Below, in pieces: positions 7,916-16,176 of a stretch of DNA of 23,358 nt; position 1 is the first letter of the stretch; each line of letters begins with the position of its first letter. A program made the position numbers and the translations under genes. Below the pieces are notes generated by a model, which was given only the letters and a program-made list of their open reading frames with translations, was not told the DNA's origin and did no database searches. Source of the stretch: a virus; IMG/VR virus record IMGVR_UViG_3300037076_000359, positions 1 to 23,358 of that record. One strand, written 5' to 3'.

Positions 7916-8253
7916 CAGACGCCCGCCTCGATGAGGGTGAGGTCGATCGTGAGGTGGTGGCGGGCCCCGATGAGCCGGATGCCGGTGATCTCGAAGCGTC
8001 GGCCGTCGTCGGGCTCGAAGCGGATCCGGTCGCTCGCCCGCAGGTCGCGCGGCCGGGTGCGGAGGGTGTGATCGGAGACGACGGCGCCAGCACCGTGGAG
8101 CGCGGCGATCTCGCGGGCGGACTTCGGTTCGAGCCGCCCGCGGAACGTCGCGAGCGTCGCGTAGGTGCGGGTCGGCTGACGATAGGCGTCGAGGGCGCCC
8201 GAGGTGGGTCGCTCCACGGCGAGGGTGTGGATCAGGAGACGGTCGAAGCTCAT
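7915..8253 (-). CDS. Head closure / head-tail joining protein
   Basis: A 112-residue protein whose ATG overlaps the adaptor stop as ATGA. The sequence follows the SPP1 gp16 / phage head-tail joining pattern: LLIHTLAVERPTSG at the N-terminus, a central TFRGRLEPKSAREIAAL, then VVSDHTLRTR, and a C-terminal RRFEITGIRLIGARHHLTIDL. This ring closes the connector after DNA packaging. The larger open frame upstream is only a shadow of the adaptor gene. Confidence 0.85.
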   Translation of the reverse strand: MSFDRLLIHTLAVERPTSGALDAYRQPTRTYATLATFRGRLEPKSAREIAALHGAGAVVSDHTLRTRPRDLRASDRIRFEPDDGRRFEITGIRLIGARHHLTIDLTLIEAGV

Positions 8254-8837
8254 GCCGGCTCCGCCGATGAGCGCAGGCGCATCGCGTAGGCCGGCCGGCG
8301 CAGGAGCACGCTCCGGGCGAGCGCGAGCCGGCCGAGCCGCGTGGCCGCGCCGCCCCGGCTGTAGCTGTAGTCGCCGATCGTCTCGGCGTCGCTGCCGGTC
8401 TCGGCGAGGGTGCCCCGGACGAGCTCGATGACCGCCCGGGCCACGGCGTCGGCGTCGGTCGGGGTGTACGTGACCTCCACGGGGCCGGTCCAGGTGCCGA
8501 GCCCGCTCGCGGAGTCGGTCCACGGCCAGGGGCCGGGCCATGGACCCGGCCATGGGACGTTGATCCGCCGGATCAATCCGGTCGCCGGCACGAACCACAG
8601 GTCGCCCGCGGGCACAGCGACTCCGTTGTCCGTCACGCTGATGGCATCGGTGCGCCGCGAGAGGTAGATCGGGGCATCGGGGAGCGCCGGGCGGAACGTC
8701 TCGGTCCGTTCGCCGGTGAGCGCCCCGATCCGGGACGCGAGCCAGCCCTCCTCGCGGTCGAGGATGGCCTGGAGGTCGACGTCGGTGAGGCCCGTCTCGA
8801 CGAGCGCACGGACCTCACCGAGCATCACGAGCGACAT
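8250..8837 (-). CDS. Head-tail connector adaptor (gp6/gp15-like)
   Basis: A 195-residue protein. ATG at 8837 is chosen because GGGAG lies eight bases upstream; a GTG at 8852 would add five residues. The N-terminus (LGEVRALVETGLTDVDLQAILDREEGWLASRIG) is the classic adaptor start. The C-terminal helical part contains DADAVARAVIELVRGTLAE. Between them is an unusual PWPGPWPGPWPW segment (near residue 95), encoded by short GGCCATGG-like direct repeats. It should bind below the portal as a dodecameric ring. Confidence 0.8.
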   Translation of the reverse strand: MSLVMLGEVRALVETGLTDVDLQAILDREEGWLASRIGALTGERTETFRPALPDAPIYLSRRTDAISVTDNGVAVPAGDLWFVPATGLIRRINVPWPGPWPGPWPWTDSASGLGTWTGPVEVTYTPTDADAVARAVIELVRGTLAETGSDAETIGDYSYSRGGAATRLGRLALARSVLLRRPAYAMRLRSSAEPA

Positions 8838-8859
8838 GGGGTTCGCTCCCACCCGCTCG

Positions 8860-10149
8860 TCAGGCGACCTTGAGGTTGCGGTAGACCGCAGCCGCCTTGG
8901 ACGCCTTGAGCGCGACCGAGACCGGGCCCATCTCGACCTCGCCCGTCTTCACAGCGCCCGCGGTGCTGAAGTCGGGCAGCCACTGCTTCACGAGCGATCC
9001 GGTGACCGCCACGCCGTGGAAGCCGTCGAGCCCGAAGCGGACCGCGAACAGGTCGGTGAGCCCCGTCTGACCGGACCCCGTGCCACCGCCGCCTGGCGTG
9101 GTGGTCGTCACGGCGACGGCCGGCGTCGTGCCGCCAGTGAGGCCGGTGCCGCTGGAGGTCATCTGCGGGACGTTGACGCCCGCGTACTGGCCCTTGAAGG
9201 TGACCGCAACCGGGGTGCCCGGCAACGCGCCGCCCGATGCGGTCACCTCGCCAGCCTCGATATTCGCCAGGGCCTCGAGCGCCGAGACGACCGCCGCCGA
9301 TGCCGCGTTGTAGGCGATCGGCGCCGTGGTCTGCCCGGCGAACGTCAGGGTGAACGTCCCGCCGGTCGGGGTGCCGGTGATCGTGACGGTCTGGACCTCG
9401 TTGGTCCCCCCATACGTGGCGATCACGTCGAGCGAGGACCCCGCCTTCGCGCCGAGGTCGACGAGCGGGATGTCGCGGTAGGTCGAGACCGGGCGGCCGA
9501 AGGCGTCGGTCGCCGAGCGCAGCTGACCGGACAACGCGGCGATCAGGGTGAACCAGGACAGCGCCGTGCTGTTCATGAGGATCGCGTCGGGCGTGCCGTC
9601 CATGAGCCCGAGCCAGGCGTTGATCTTCTGCATCGCCTGGAGCGCGAGGATCTGGCTGTTGATCCCGGTCCAGTCGTCGATGTTGTCGGCGTTGTACTCG
9701 GTGGACGAGCCGATGAGGGCCTTGCTGAGGCCGTCGAAGCCGTCGGTCGTCACCGCGCTGTCGCCGTTGATGACCTGGTCGGCGAAGTACGCCTTGGCGG
9801 CCTTGATGAGTTGGCCGATCTGGAACGAGACCTCGCTGATCGCCCCGATGCCGTCGAGCACTCGGTCGATCTGGAAGCTGCCGCCGAGCGGCCGGAGGTT
9901 AGTCGTGTACTGCGCCTTCTCAACCTCGGCCGGGGTGTACTCGGCGTTGATCGCGCGGAAGGCGGCCGAGCGCTGGGTGATCTGGCGCGTGTAGCCGTAG
10001 ACGAGGGTCGAGCCGCCGCCGGCGGGGTTGACCGACTGGTCGAAGGGCAGCCGGTCGAGCAGGAAGCTCGACTTGCGGAACTCGTCGATGACGTTGCGGT
10101 CGAGGTCGGTGGTGGCGTTGAGGCTCGCCTGGGCGAGAGTCACGGGCAC
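8860..10149 (-). CDS. Major capsid protein with inserted beta domain
   Basis: A 429-residue protein from GTG, with AGGA nine bases upstream. Residues 1-248 and about 359-429 read as an HK97-fold capsid protein: N-terminal arm, AEYTPAEVEKAQ, GGSFQIDR, FADQVINGD, GLSKAL, then SWFTLIAALSGQL, FGRPVSTYRDIPLV and a closing RFGLDGFHGV. Between residues 249 and 358 lies a Thr/Gly-rich beta module (EVQTVTITGTPTGGTFTLTF, then ALEALANIEAGEVTASGG and a TTTTPGGGG linker), which interrupts the capsid fold. It follows the scaffold gene and precedes the adaptor, the usual order. Confidence 0.9.
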   Translation of the reverse strand: MPVTLAQASLNATTDLDRNVIDEFRKSSFLLDRLPFDQSVNPAGGGSTLVYGYTRQITQRSAAFRAINAEYTPAEVEKAQYTTNLRPLGGSFQIDRVLDGIGAISEVSFQIGQLIKAAKAYFADQVINGDSAVTTDGFDGLSKALIGSSTEYNADNIDDWTGINSQILALQAMQKINAWLGLMDGTPDAILMNSTALSWFTLIAALSGQLRSATDAFGRPVSTYRDIPLVDLGAKAGSSLDVIATYGGTNEVQTVTITGTPTGGTFTLTFAGQTTAPIAYNAASAAVVSALEALANIEAGEVTASGGALPGTPVAVTFKGQYAGVNVPQMTSSGTGLTGGTTPAVAVTTTTPGGGGTGSGQTGLTDLFAVRFGLDGFHGVAVTGSLVKQWLPDFSTAGAVKTGEVEMGPVSVALKASKAAAVYRNLKVA

Positions 10150-10168
10150 GGTGGTCGGTCCTTTCTAT

Positions 10169-10183
10169 CGCCCGGATCGGGCG
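10169..10183 (-). promoter_or_regulatory. Small perfect hairpin before the capsid gene
   Basis: CGCCCG-GAT-CGGGCG on the plus strand gives six-base arms with a three-base loop in the 35-base gap between scaffold stop and capsid start. On the mRNA it lies just after the scaffold stop and ahead of the capsid ribosome binding site. No T-run follows, so it is more likely an mRNA processing or stability element than a terminator, if it is functional at all. Confidence 0.4.
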
Positions 10184-10184
10184 G

Positions 10185-10775
10185 TCAGTGCTGCTGCTCG
10201 TAGTGGGTGCGGATCGACGATTCGAGGTCGCGTGGCCGGTCGGCGTGCGGCGTCTGAACGCCTCGGGTGACCGTTCCGGCCAAGGCGGCCGCGAATAGCT
10301 CGGGCGCGTCCTTCCGCAGTTGCGCGATCGCCTTGTCGAGGTCGGTCACGCGGCCCTCGTCGTCGACCGCGAGGGCCGCGAAGAGGTCGGACTTCAAGGC
10401 GAGCTCGACGAGGGCGTCGTTCGTGAGGCCGGCCGACCGCAGCGCGGAGCGGACCTCCGCCCGGCGGAGCTTCGTCTCGAACTTGGCGCGCTCCTCGGCG
10501 GCCGCCTCGCGCTTCGCCTGCGCGAGCGCCTTCTCGCCGTCGGTCTGTGTCGCCGACCGGAGGTCGGCCAGCTCCTTCTCGGCGGCCTCGGCGCGGCGCT
10601 GTGCCTCGCGCTCCGCGGCGCGAAGGTCGCGAAGGATCTTCTTGCCGGCCTCGCCGAGGTTGTCCTCGCCCGTCGCGGGCGTGGACTCGGCTGGAGCCGT
10701 GGGAGGGGTTCCGGCCTGCGCCGGCGTCGCGCCGGTGCCGGGCGTCGCGCCCGTGGTCGGGTCGTTCTCGCTCAT
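10185..10775 (-). CDS. Capsid scaffolding protein
   Basis: A 196-residue protein between portal and capsid genes. Residues 1-40 are a disordered Thr/Pro/Ala/Gly stretch, residues about 42-110 form a strongly charged coiled coil (AAEREAQRRAEAAEKELADLR), and the rest is helical with VTDLDKAIAQLRKDAPELFA, ending in a charged tail. This matches phage scaffold proteins of the DUF4355/minor structural type, which direct procapsid assembly and then leave. No protease motif is visible in it or next to it. Confidence 0.85.
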   Translation of the reverse strand: MSENDPTTGATPGTGATPAQAGTPPTAPAESTPATGEDNLGEAGKKILRDLRAAEREAQRRAEAAEKELADLRSATQTDGEKALAQAKREAAAEERAKFETKLRRAEVRSALRSAGLTNDALVELALKSDLFAALAVDDEGRVTDLDKAIAQLRKDAPELFAAALAGTVTRGVQTPHADRPRDLESSIRTHYEQQH

Positions 10776-10784
10776 CGCGTCTCG

Positions 10785-12281
10785 CTACCTTCCTGCTGGT
10801 GTGGGGATCGCCGAACCGGGATCGGCAGGCGATGGGGTTGTCCCGGTCGCCGCTGGTCCGGGCGGGATGGACAGATCCGTGATCGGCGGCCCGACCGGCG
10901 TGGGCGGCGGCGCCTCGGCGATAAGCCGTTTGATCCGGGCGACCTGCTGGGGTGAGTAGCCGAGGCCTTCCCAGAGGATCTCGTCGGGGATGCCGAGGCT
11001 GCGCTGCTTCACGAGGGCGTCGGTGTGGACGGCCTCCGTCCGGCTCTCCGGGTCCTTCCAGATGATCTCGGCGGCGGTGTCCTTCGCCCGCGGGTCGCCC
11101 CGGAAGGCGAAGTTCAGGCGGAAGATCTCCTCCCAGGACTCGCCCTTGTTGAGCATCGAGTCGGCGACCTTGGCCATGAGCCCCGTCTCGGACGACTTGA
11201 GCGACTCGCCCGACGGCGGCTGGCCCGACTGCGGGAGCAGGTAGTGGTAGGGCGTGCGGCTGATCGCGCCGAGGTGCTGGACCTCGGTGTCGATGCCGGC
11301 GTAGATCGGGGCGAGGTCCGTCTGCTCGAACTCGCCGAACTCGACCTTGGGCGGGTTGGGGTCGTCGGGGTCCGGCGGCGGGACCATCCACAGGCGGTCG
11401 ACCGCGGAGCGGAAGGGCTCGACGGGCTGCCCGGTCTCGGGGTCGATCGGGATGTCCATCCCGATGATCCAGCGCTGGCGGAACGAGGCGAACTCGGCTG
11501 CGATGAGCGCGTCGGCGCGGAGCTTGTTGATCGCGTCCTGGTTGCTCATCACCATCGCGATCTCGGACTGGCCGTCGCCGGCGAGCCTCGGCCGGTTGAC
11601 GATCGGCACGATCGGGATGACCCCGAGCGGGTTCGCGACGGGCCACGACTCGGTCGCGATCTCGTCCCGCGTCCAGGTCGCGACCGACGCCCACGACGGG
11701 GCGCTGAACCAGTCGGTGCGCTGCTCGGAGCGGAACTTGTAGATCCCGTCGGGCAGGTAGAGCTCGGCCCGGTAGCGGCCATCGTCGTCGAGCCAGCGCT
11801 TGAGGGCGGCCCGCCGCTTCCAGCTCTTGCCGGGCTCGGTCTCGACTACGACCTGAAGCGGCGACTCGATCGTCACCTCGGGCAGATGCGTCGCGGGATC
11901 CGGCCAGACGAGCGCGTAGGCGACGCCCTTGACGAGGGACTCGGTGTGCGCCTTCTGCGACTCGGCGTCGAGCCGGTTCTCCTGCCACCAGCGCCAGGCG
12001 TCGGCATCGCCTTCCGGGGCGTCACCGATCCGGATGCCCTGGACATGGAGCCGCTCGCGGTGGGCATCGACCACGAGGGCCATGAAGTTGGACGAGAAGG
12101 CCGGGAACCGGTCCCCGAACGCCTGGCGGAACTTGGCCGACGCGAAGGCGAGCGGCTGGACGCCCGCGTAGTAGTCCTCTAGGCGGGTCATCGGGACGCG
12201 CCGGTCGTCGAGGCGCTTGCCCAGCCGGGCGAGCCACCAGTCGAGGGAACCCGGGATCAGGGTGCGGGTCGGGTCGAGCAT
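10785..12281 (-). CDS. Portal protein (SPP1 gp6-like)
   Basis: A 498-residue protein. ATG at 12281 lies two bases after the large terminase stop and is chosen over the much longer frame that continues upstream as a terminase shadow. Features typical of SPP1-type portals: the start LDWWLARLGKRLDDRR, a LEDYYAGVQPLAFASAKFRQAF segment near residue 35, the NPLGVIPIVPIVNRP strand, and a helical stem near residues 290-400 (QHLGAISRTPYHYL, then ESLKSSETGLMAKV). The last 45 residues are Pro/Thr/Ala-rich and probably disordered. The dodecameric portal is the DNA entry vertex and terminase docking site. Confidence 0.92.
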   Translation of the reverse strand: MLDPTRTLIPGSLDWWLARLGKRLDDRRVPMTRLEDYYAGVQPLAFASAKFRQAFGDRFPAFSSNFMALVVDAHRERLHVQGIRIGDAPEGDADAWRWWQENRLDAESQKAHTESLVKGVAYALVWPDPATHLPEVTIESPLQVVVETEPGKSWKRRAALKRWLDDDGRYRAELYLPDGIYKFRSEQRTDWFSAPSWASVATWTRDEIATESWPVANPLGVIPIVPIVNRPRLAGDGQSEIAMVMSNQDAINKLRADALIAAEFASFRQRWIIGMDIPIDPETGQPVEPFRSAVDRLWMVPPPDPDDPNPPKVEFGEFEQTDLAPIYAGIDTEVQHLGAISRTPYHYLLPQSGQPPSGESLKSSETGLMAKVADSMLNKGESWEEIFRLNFAFRGDPRAKDTAAEIIWKDPESRTEAVHTDALVKQRSLGIPDEILWEGLGYSPQQVARIKRLIAEAPPPTPVGPPITDLSIPPGPAATGTTPSPADPGSAIPTPAGR

Positions 12282-12283
12282 CG

Positions 12284-13807
12284 TCAGAAGCCCACCGGCG
12301 CCCGTGGCGTGCGGACAAACGGCGTCGGCGCCTCCTGGCTCGCCATCGCGATCGCCCGGACCATCGCGACGGCGGCCACGTTCGGGCGCGTCGAGCCGTG
12401 CTTGGAGCGGGTGATCTTCATCCCGCGGTCGGTCAGGACCGCGGTCGTGTTGGCGACGTGCTCGGCGAGGAGCGGGTCGTCGTCGTGGACGAGCCGCCCG
12501 GTCGTGATGAGCTCGTAGGCGAGCGTCGAGGGCGGGCCCATTACGGCCGCCGTCATCGGGACGTCGACCATCGCGAGCCCGTCCGCCTCGAGGATCTCGG
12601 CCGACTCGCCGAAGGCCAGGCGGTCGAAGGCGAAGGCGGGCCCGGCCAGCGCCCGCTTCGTCTTCTCGTCGCGGGACTGCGCCAGGGGAAACTCGAGGCG
12701 CAGGTCCCGGAGGCGAACGCGCATCGCCTCGGCGCTGGCCATGCCGGTCGCCGACTCCGGGGCGAACACCTGCGCCCTCACCACGACCCGGTCCCCCTGG
12801 CGCTGCGCGACCGCGACCGCGCCGAGCGAACCGTCCGGGCTGCGGTCGATGCCCACGCCGATCGGCAGGGCGACGTTGAGCGGGAGGTCGCCCGCGGTCG
12901 CCCGCCACGCGCCCTCACGGAGCCAGGTGTCCTCGAACCCGACGAACTGATTGAGGTGGTAGCGCCGCCACTCCAGGAGCGCACCGCGGGCCTTGAGCCG
13001 TGCGAACTGGGCGCCCAGGTACTTGCCGTCGTGGAGCCAGGAGACGGGGTTCGCGGCGTACCAGACCGCGGGGTCCTCGATGTCCGCGTCGCGCGGGGCG
13101 CCATACCAGTAGATGAGGGTGCCGTTCGTCCGGTCGCGGTAGATGAGCAGCGAGCCCCGGTCCTCGAGCTCGCCGGATCCGGTGAACATCGAGTCGAAGA
13201 GCTCGGCGAGGATGCCCTCGCCGGCCACGCCGGCCGTCGTGATCCAGAGCGTGAAGGGCTGCTCGCGGGCTCCGGTGCCGGTCGTGAGCGCGGTGTAGAG
13301 CTCGGCGGACTTGTGGGCGTGGAGCTCGTCGACGATGTTGGCCGAGGGGTTGAGACCGTGCTGGAGGGCGGCATCCGACGAGAGGGAGCGCATGATCCCG
13401 CCGTTGCGGGGGCACTCGATCGCGTACCGGTGCGGGACGAGGCGGTCGAGCAGGAGCGGGCTGCGCTGGACCATGCTCCGGGCCTGTCCAAGCACGATGC
13501 CGGCCTGGTTGCGGGCGGCCGCGGCGACGTACACCTCGGGCTCGGGCTCGCCGTCGGCGTCGAGCATGTAGAGCCCAGCGGCGCTGGCCATCGTGGACTT
13601 GGTGTTCTTGCGCGGGATGCCAAGCCCGACCTCGTTGTAGATCCGCAGACCGGTCGCGGGGTCGAACTCCAATGCCTCCCACCAGAACTCTCGCTGCCAG
13701 TCCTCGTAGATGAGCGGCCGGCCGGCCCAGCGGCCCTTCGTGTGGCGGATGTAGCGCTCGCAGTACGCGGCGAAGTGGGGGCCGCCGGAGAGGGCATCGG
13801 GGACCAC
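12284..13807 (-). CDS. Large terminase subunit (Terminase_1 family)
   Basis: A 507-residue protein starting at GTG three bases after the small terminase stop. The ATPase domain shows a Walker-A-like IPRKNTKST (residues 64-72), a hydrophobic strand ending VDE (159-161, Walker B with catalytic Glu), and the coupling motif TTAG (190-193). The nuclease domain begins around residue 316 with GVGIDRS, giving the first metal-binding Asp (D321). The motor pumps DNA into the procapsid through the portal and cuts the concatemer. Length and motifs match HK97-like terminases. The partner small subunit is directly upstream. Confidence 0.95.
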   Translation of the reverse strand: MVPDALSGGPHFAAYCERYIRHTKGRWAGRPLIYEDWQREFWWEALEFDPATGLRIYNEVGLGIPRKNTKSTMASAAGLYMLDADGEPEPEVYVAAAARNQAGIVLGQARSMVQRSPLLLDRLVPHRYAIECPRNGGIMRSLSSDAALQHGLNPSANIVDELHAHKSAELYTALTTGTGAREQPFTLWITTAGVAGEGILAELFDSMFTGSGELEDRGSLLIYRDRTNGTLIYWYGAPRDADIEDPAVWYAANPVSWLHDGKYLGAQFARLKARGALLEWRRYHLNQFVGFEDTWLREGAWRATAGDLPLNVALPIGVGIDRSPDGSLGAVAVAQRQGDRVVVRAQVFAPESATGMASAEAMRVRLRDLRLEFPLAQSRDEKTKRALAGPAFAFDRLAFGESAEILEADGLAMVDVPMTAAVMGPPSTLAYELITTGRLVHDDDPLLAEHVANTTAVLTDRGMKITRSKHGSTRPNVAAVAMVRAIAMASQEAPTPFVRTPRAPVGF

Positions 13808-13810
13808 GTC

Positions 13811-14302
13811 TCAGCCCACATCGGCGACCACCCGAAGCCTCGGCGGGAGGCCGATGTCGGCGGTGAGCGCGTCGAGGGCGTGCTCGGGCTCGATCCGCAG
13901 CCCCACCCTCGCCGACGGCGAGAGGCCGAGTTCGCGGGCGAACCCGCGGATCTCGTCGGCGTTGTCGCGGGCGACCTGGTGGAGCGGGTTCTTCACGAGG
14001 TTCCCGTCGCGCGAGACGATGGGGCCCGATTGCGCGTAGAGGCGGGCCGCCTGGGCGTAGCGGCTGACCGCCTCGCAGTAGCAGCGCAGGACGTCCGCGT
14101 CGGCGGCCCGGATGACGCCCGTGTGGCGCATGTCGCGCAGGACCCGCCGCCAGACGGCCTTCGCCGCGTCGTCCATGTCGGTCGGCATCTTCGGGACGTC
14201 CGGCGAGGGCATCGGCTCGCGCAGGTTCAGACGGCTCGGGCGCGTCTCGCCGCGCAGCATCTTTACCTTCGTGGGGGTTGGGGCCGGGCCGCGCCTACCC
14301 AT
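13811..14302 (-). CDS. Small terminase subunit (P27 family)
   Basis: A 163-residue protein. The ATG at 14302 sits inside the end of the methyltransferase gene (eight-base overlap), and the longer frame upstream is a shadow of that gene. The N-terminus (MGRRGPAPTPTKVKMLRG) is the hallmark basic arm of P27-type small terminases. A helical core follows: DDAAKAVWRRVLRDM, ADADVLRCYCEAVSRYAQA, and the C-terminal NPLHQVARDNADEIRGFARELGLSPSAR. It recognises the packaging site on viral DNA and hands it to the large subunit. Confidence 0.92.
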   Translation of the reverse strand: MGRRGPAPTPTKVKMLRGETRPSRLNLREPMPSPDVPKMPTDMDDAAKAVWRRVLRDMRHTGVIRAADADVLRCYCEAVSRYAQAARLYAQSGPIVSRDGNLVKNPLHQVARDNADEIRGFARELGLSPSARVGLRIEPEHALDALTADIGLPPRLRVVADVG

Positions 14303-15674
14303 CGACGCGCTCGGCCGTCCGGCCCGTGAAGTTCTGCCACCGCTCGATCGCGACCTGGACGTACTTCGGGTCGATCTCCATCGCGTAGCAGCGCCGGCCC
14401 AGGGTCCCGGCCGCCATGAGCGTGGTGCCTGACCCGCTGAAGGGCTCGTAGACGGCCTCGCCTGGGCGCAGGTGGTTGCGGATCGGGATCTCGGAGAGGA
14501 CCACCGGCTTCTGGGTCGGGTGGTCCTCCTTGTGCTCCTTGGAGCCCGAGCCGATCCGCTTGGGCGAGGGGGCGCGCCAGATCGTCGCCTGGTCGTGCTC
14601 GCCGATGAAGAGGTTGGGCACGCCGGGCTTCCGGACGACGAGGCAGGGCTCGTGCGCCCAGTGGTACCAGGAGCGGCCGATCGAGAAGAGGCCCTTGTCC
14701 CAGATGATCTGCTGGGCGAGCTCGAAGCCGATCCCCAGGAGGCCCTGCAGCACTTCGAGGGTGTGGGCGCTCGCGTACCAGATGTAGCCGACCTGGAGCG
14801 AGGGCACGAGGGCGAACGCCTCGGACCAGTCCGCCCGGACATCGCCGCTGATCGAGGTGTGCCGGTGGCCCGCGGTGCGCCCGTGGGCGCCACGGGTGGC
14901 CCGTGTGGCGTCGTCGCCGTCGGGCTGGCCATCTGGGGCCTCGCGCATCATGTACGGCTTCGCGGCGCCCGCGACGACGCCCCAGCCCCGCACGCGCTTC
15001 CGCGGGCCGTTGTACACGCCGTCGCGCCACGTCTGGTCGAGTTGGACGCCGTAAGGCGGGTCCGTGGCGAGGAGCGTCGGTGCCGCCCCGGCCAGGAGGC
15101 GCGCCACGTCCGCGGGGCTGGTCGCGTCGCCGCACAGGAGCCGATGGTCGCCGAGCAGGTACAGCTCGCCCGGCTTGACGTAGGGCTCCTCAGGAGTCTC
15201 AGGTACCTCGTCGGGGTCGGTCAGGCCGGCCTTCGGATCGTTGCCGGCGAGATCGCCGAGCAGGGCGAGGAGGCCGGCATCGTCGACACTGATGTCCGCG
15301 AGGAGGGCCCGGAGCTTGTCCTCGTCCCGCCCGGCCATCGCGCTGATCGGGTCGAGGGTGGCGAGGACGAGCGCCTCCTCCTCGGGGTCCAGGTCGACGT
15401 ACAGGACCGGCACGGTAGGCTCGCCGCGGCGCAGGGCGAGCGCCACCCGAGCGTGGCCATCGACAACGAAGCCCGAGCGCCGGTTCACGAGGACCTGCTG
15501 GACCCAGCCGACCTGGTCGAGCGCGCCGACAAGGGCGTCCTGTTGCGCCTTCGGGTGGATCCGCCAGTTCGCCGGGTTGGCGAGGAGTTGGTCAGGCGCC
15601 TCATCGCCGGAGCCCGTGATCCGGTTGCGCCAGGCCGTGGTCGGGGCCGCAGCGACGGGCGTCTTCGCCGTCAT
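14295..15674 (-). CDS. ParB-like N-terminal domain fused to DNA methyltransferase
   Basis: A 459-residue fusion. Residues 30-110 resemble a ParB/sulfiredoxin-type domain with VVDGHARVALAL (71-80). Residues 170-459 are a beta-class DNA methyltransferase, with motif IV TDPPYG (204-209) before motif I EPFSGSGTT (410-418), plus HPTQKP near 385-390. DPPY with this order predicts N6-adenine or N4-cytosine methylation. Residues 220-272 form a poorly conserved-looking, Arg/Gly/Asp-rich insertion after DPPY. It is first in the visible packaging operon, has no good ribosome binding site, and overlaps the small terminase. Methylation of phage DNA, for protection or packaging control, is inferred. Confidence 0.88.
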   Translation of the reverse strand: MTAKTPVAAAPTTAWRNRITGSGDEAPDQLLANPANWRIHPKAQQDALVGALDQVGWVQQVLVNRRSGFVVDGHARVALALRRGEPTVPVLYVDLDPEEEALVLATLDPISAMAGRDEDKLRALLADISVDDAGLLALLGDLAGNDPKAGLTDPDEVPETPEEPYVKPGELYLLGDHRLLCGDATSPADVARLLAGAAPTLLATDPPYGVQLDQTWRDGVYNGPRKRVRGWGVVAGAAKPYMMREAPDGQPDGDDATRATRGAHGRTAGHRHTSISGDVRADWSEAFALVPSLQVGYIWYASAHTLEVLQGLLGIGFELAQQIIWDKGLFSIGRSWYHWAHEPCLVVRKPGVPNLFIGEHDQATIWRAPSPKRIGSGSKEHKEDHPTQKPVVLSEIPIRNHLRPGEAVYEPFSGSGTTLMAAGTLGRRCYAMEIDPKYVQVAIERWQNFTGRTAERVDG

Positions 15675-15775
15675 CGGGCGACTCGCGAGCTTCGGCCTTG
15701 CATCGTCGCGCCGGCAGCGTGATGGATGGGCGGCCCAACGCCAGATCGGCGTAGGCGAGCGAAAGGACGAGCGAG

Positions 15776-16090
15776 ATGGCGGACATGCGCAAGTGCATCG
15801 GATCGGCGAAGTTCGGGATCGAGGCGCACCAGGCGCTGGCCGACGAGTTCCCGGCCCAGCCCAGCCAGAAGGACGGCCTTGGCCGGATGTGCAAGCCCCA
15901 CTGGAACCAGTACACGAGCGCGCTGCGCAAGGCGGCGCTCGCCCGCAAGGCCGCCGACGGCGACGTCGCCGTCGAGGTGGTGCCGACCGAGGCGGAGCCC
16001 GACCCGACGCCCGAGCCGATCCGGACGCGGGCCCCTCGCGGGCGCAAGACGGTCATGCCGGAGGCCGGTTCCCAGGGCGACGCCGGATAG
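15776..16090 (+). CDS. Small Cys/His protein, function unknown
   Basis: A 104-residue protein on the strand opposite the packaging genes. AAAGGA lies eight bases before the ATG. The first half is compact and conserved-looking: KCIGSAKFGIEAH near the start, then PSQKDGLGRMCKPHWNQYT. Cys7, Cys39 and His42 could be part of a metal site, but a fourth ligand is not obvious. The second half is an Ala/Lys-rich helix and a Pro/Glu/Arg-rich disordered tail. It is followed by a hairpin terminator, so it is probably a single-gene unit. The family is not recognised; a small phage-encoded binding protein is the most one can suggest. Confidence 0.7.
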   Translation: MADMRKCIGSAKFGIEAHQALADEFPAQPSQKDGLGRMCKPHWNQYTSALRKAALARKAADGDVAVEVVPTEAEPDPTPEPIRTRAPRGRKTVMPEAGSQGDAG

Positions 16091-16114
16091 GCCGACCGCA
16101 GCCAGCTGGCCATC

Positions 16115-16143
16115 GGGCCCCGGGCGCCAACCCGGGGCCCTTT
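16115..16143 (+). terminator. Rho-independent-type terminator
   Basis: GGGCCCCGGG and CCCGGGGCCC form a perfect ten-base stem around a six-base CGCCAA loop, followed by TTT. It lies 25 bases after the stop of the small plus-strand gene and also beyond the end of the minus-strand HNH gene. The T-run on the plus side suggests it mainly ends the plus transcript; the short run makes efficiency uncertain. Confidence 0.8.
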
Positions 16144-16176
16144 CACGTTCGGGCGCGCAGGTGGCCAGCATCTCGA

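Noticed and set aside
12398-14329. A 643-codon plus-strand open frame opposite the terminase genes
   Set aside because: It is antisense to two strongly supported genes, is rich in Arg/Gly/Val/Glu/Asp without any motif, and reflects high-GC codon bias. Similar frames at 3616-4992, 6048-7745, 8716-10203 and 11025-12182 were rejected for the same reason.
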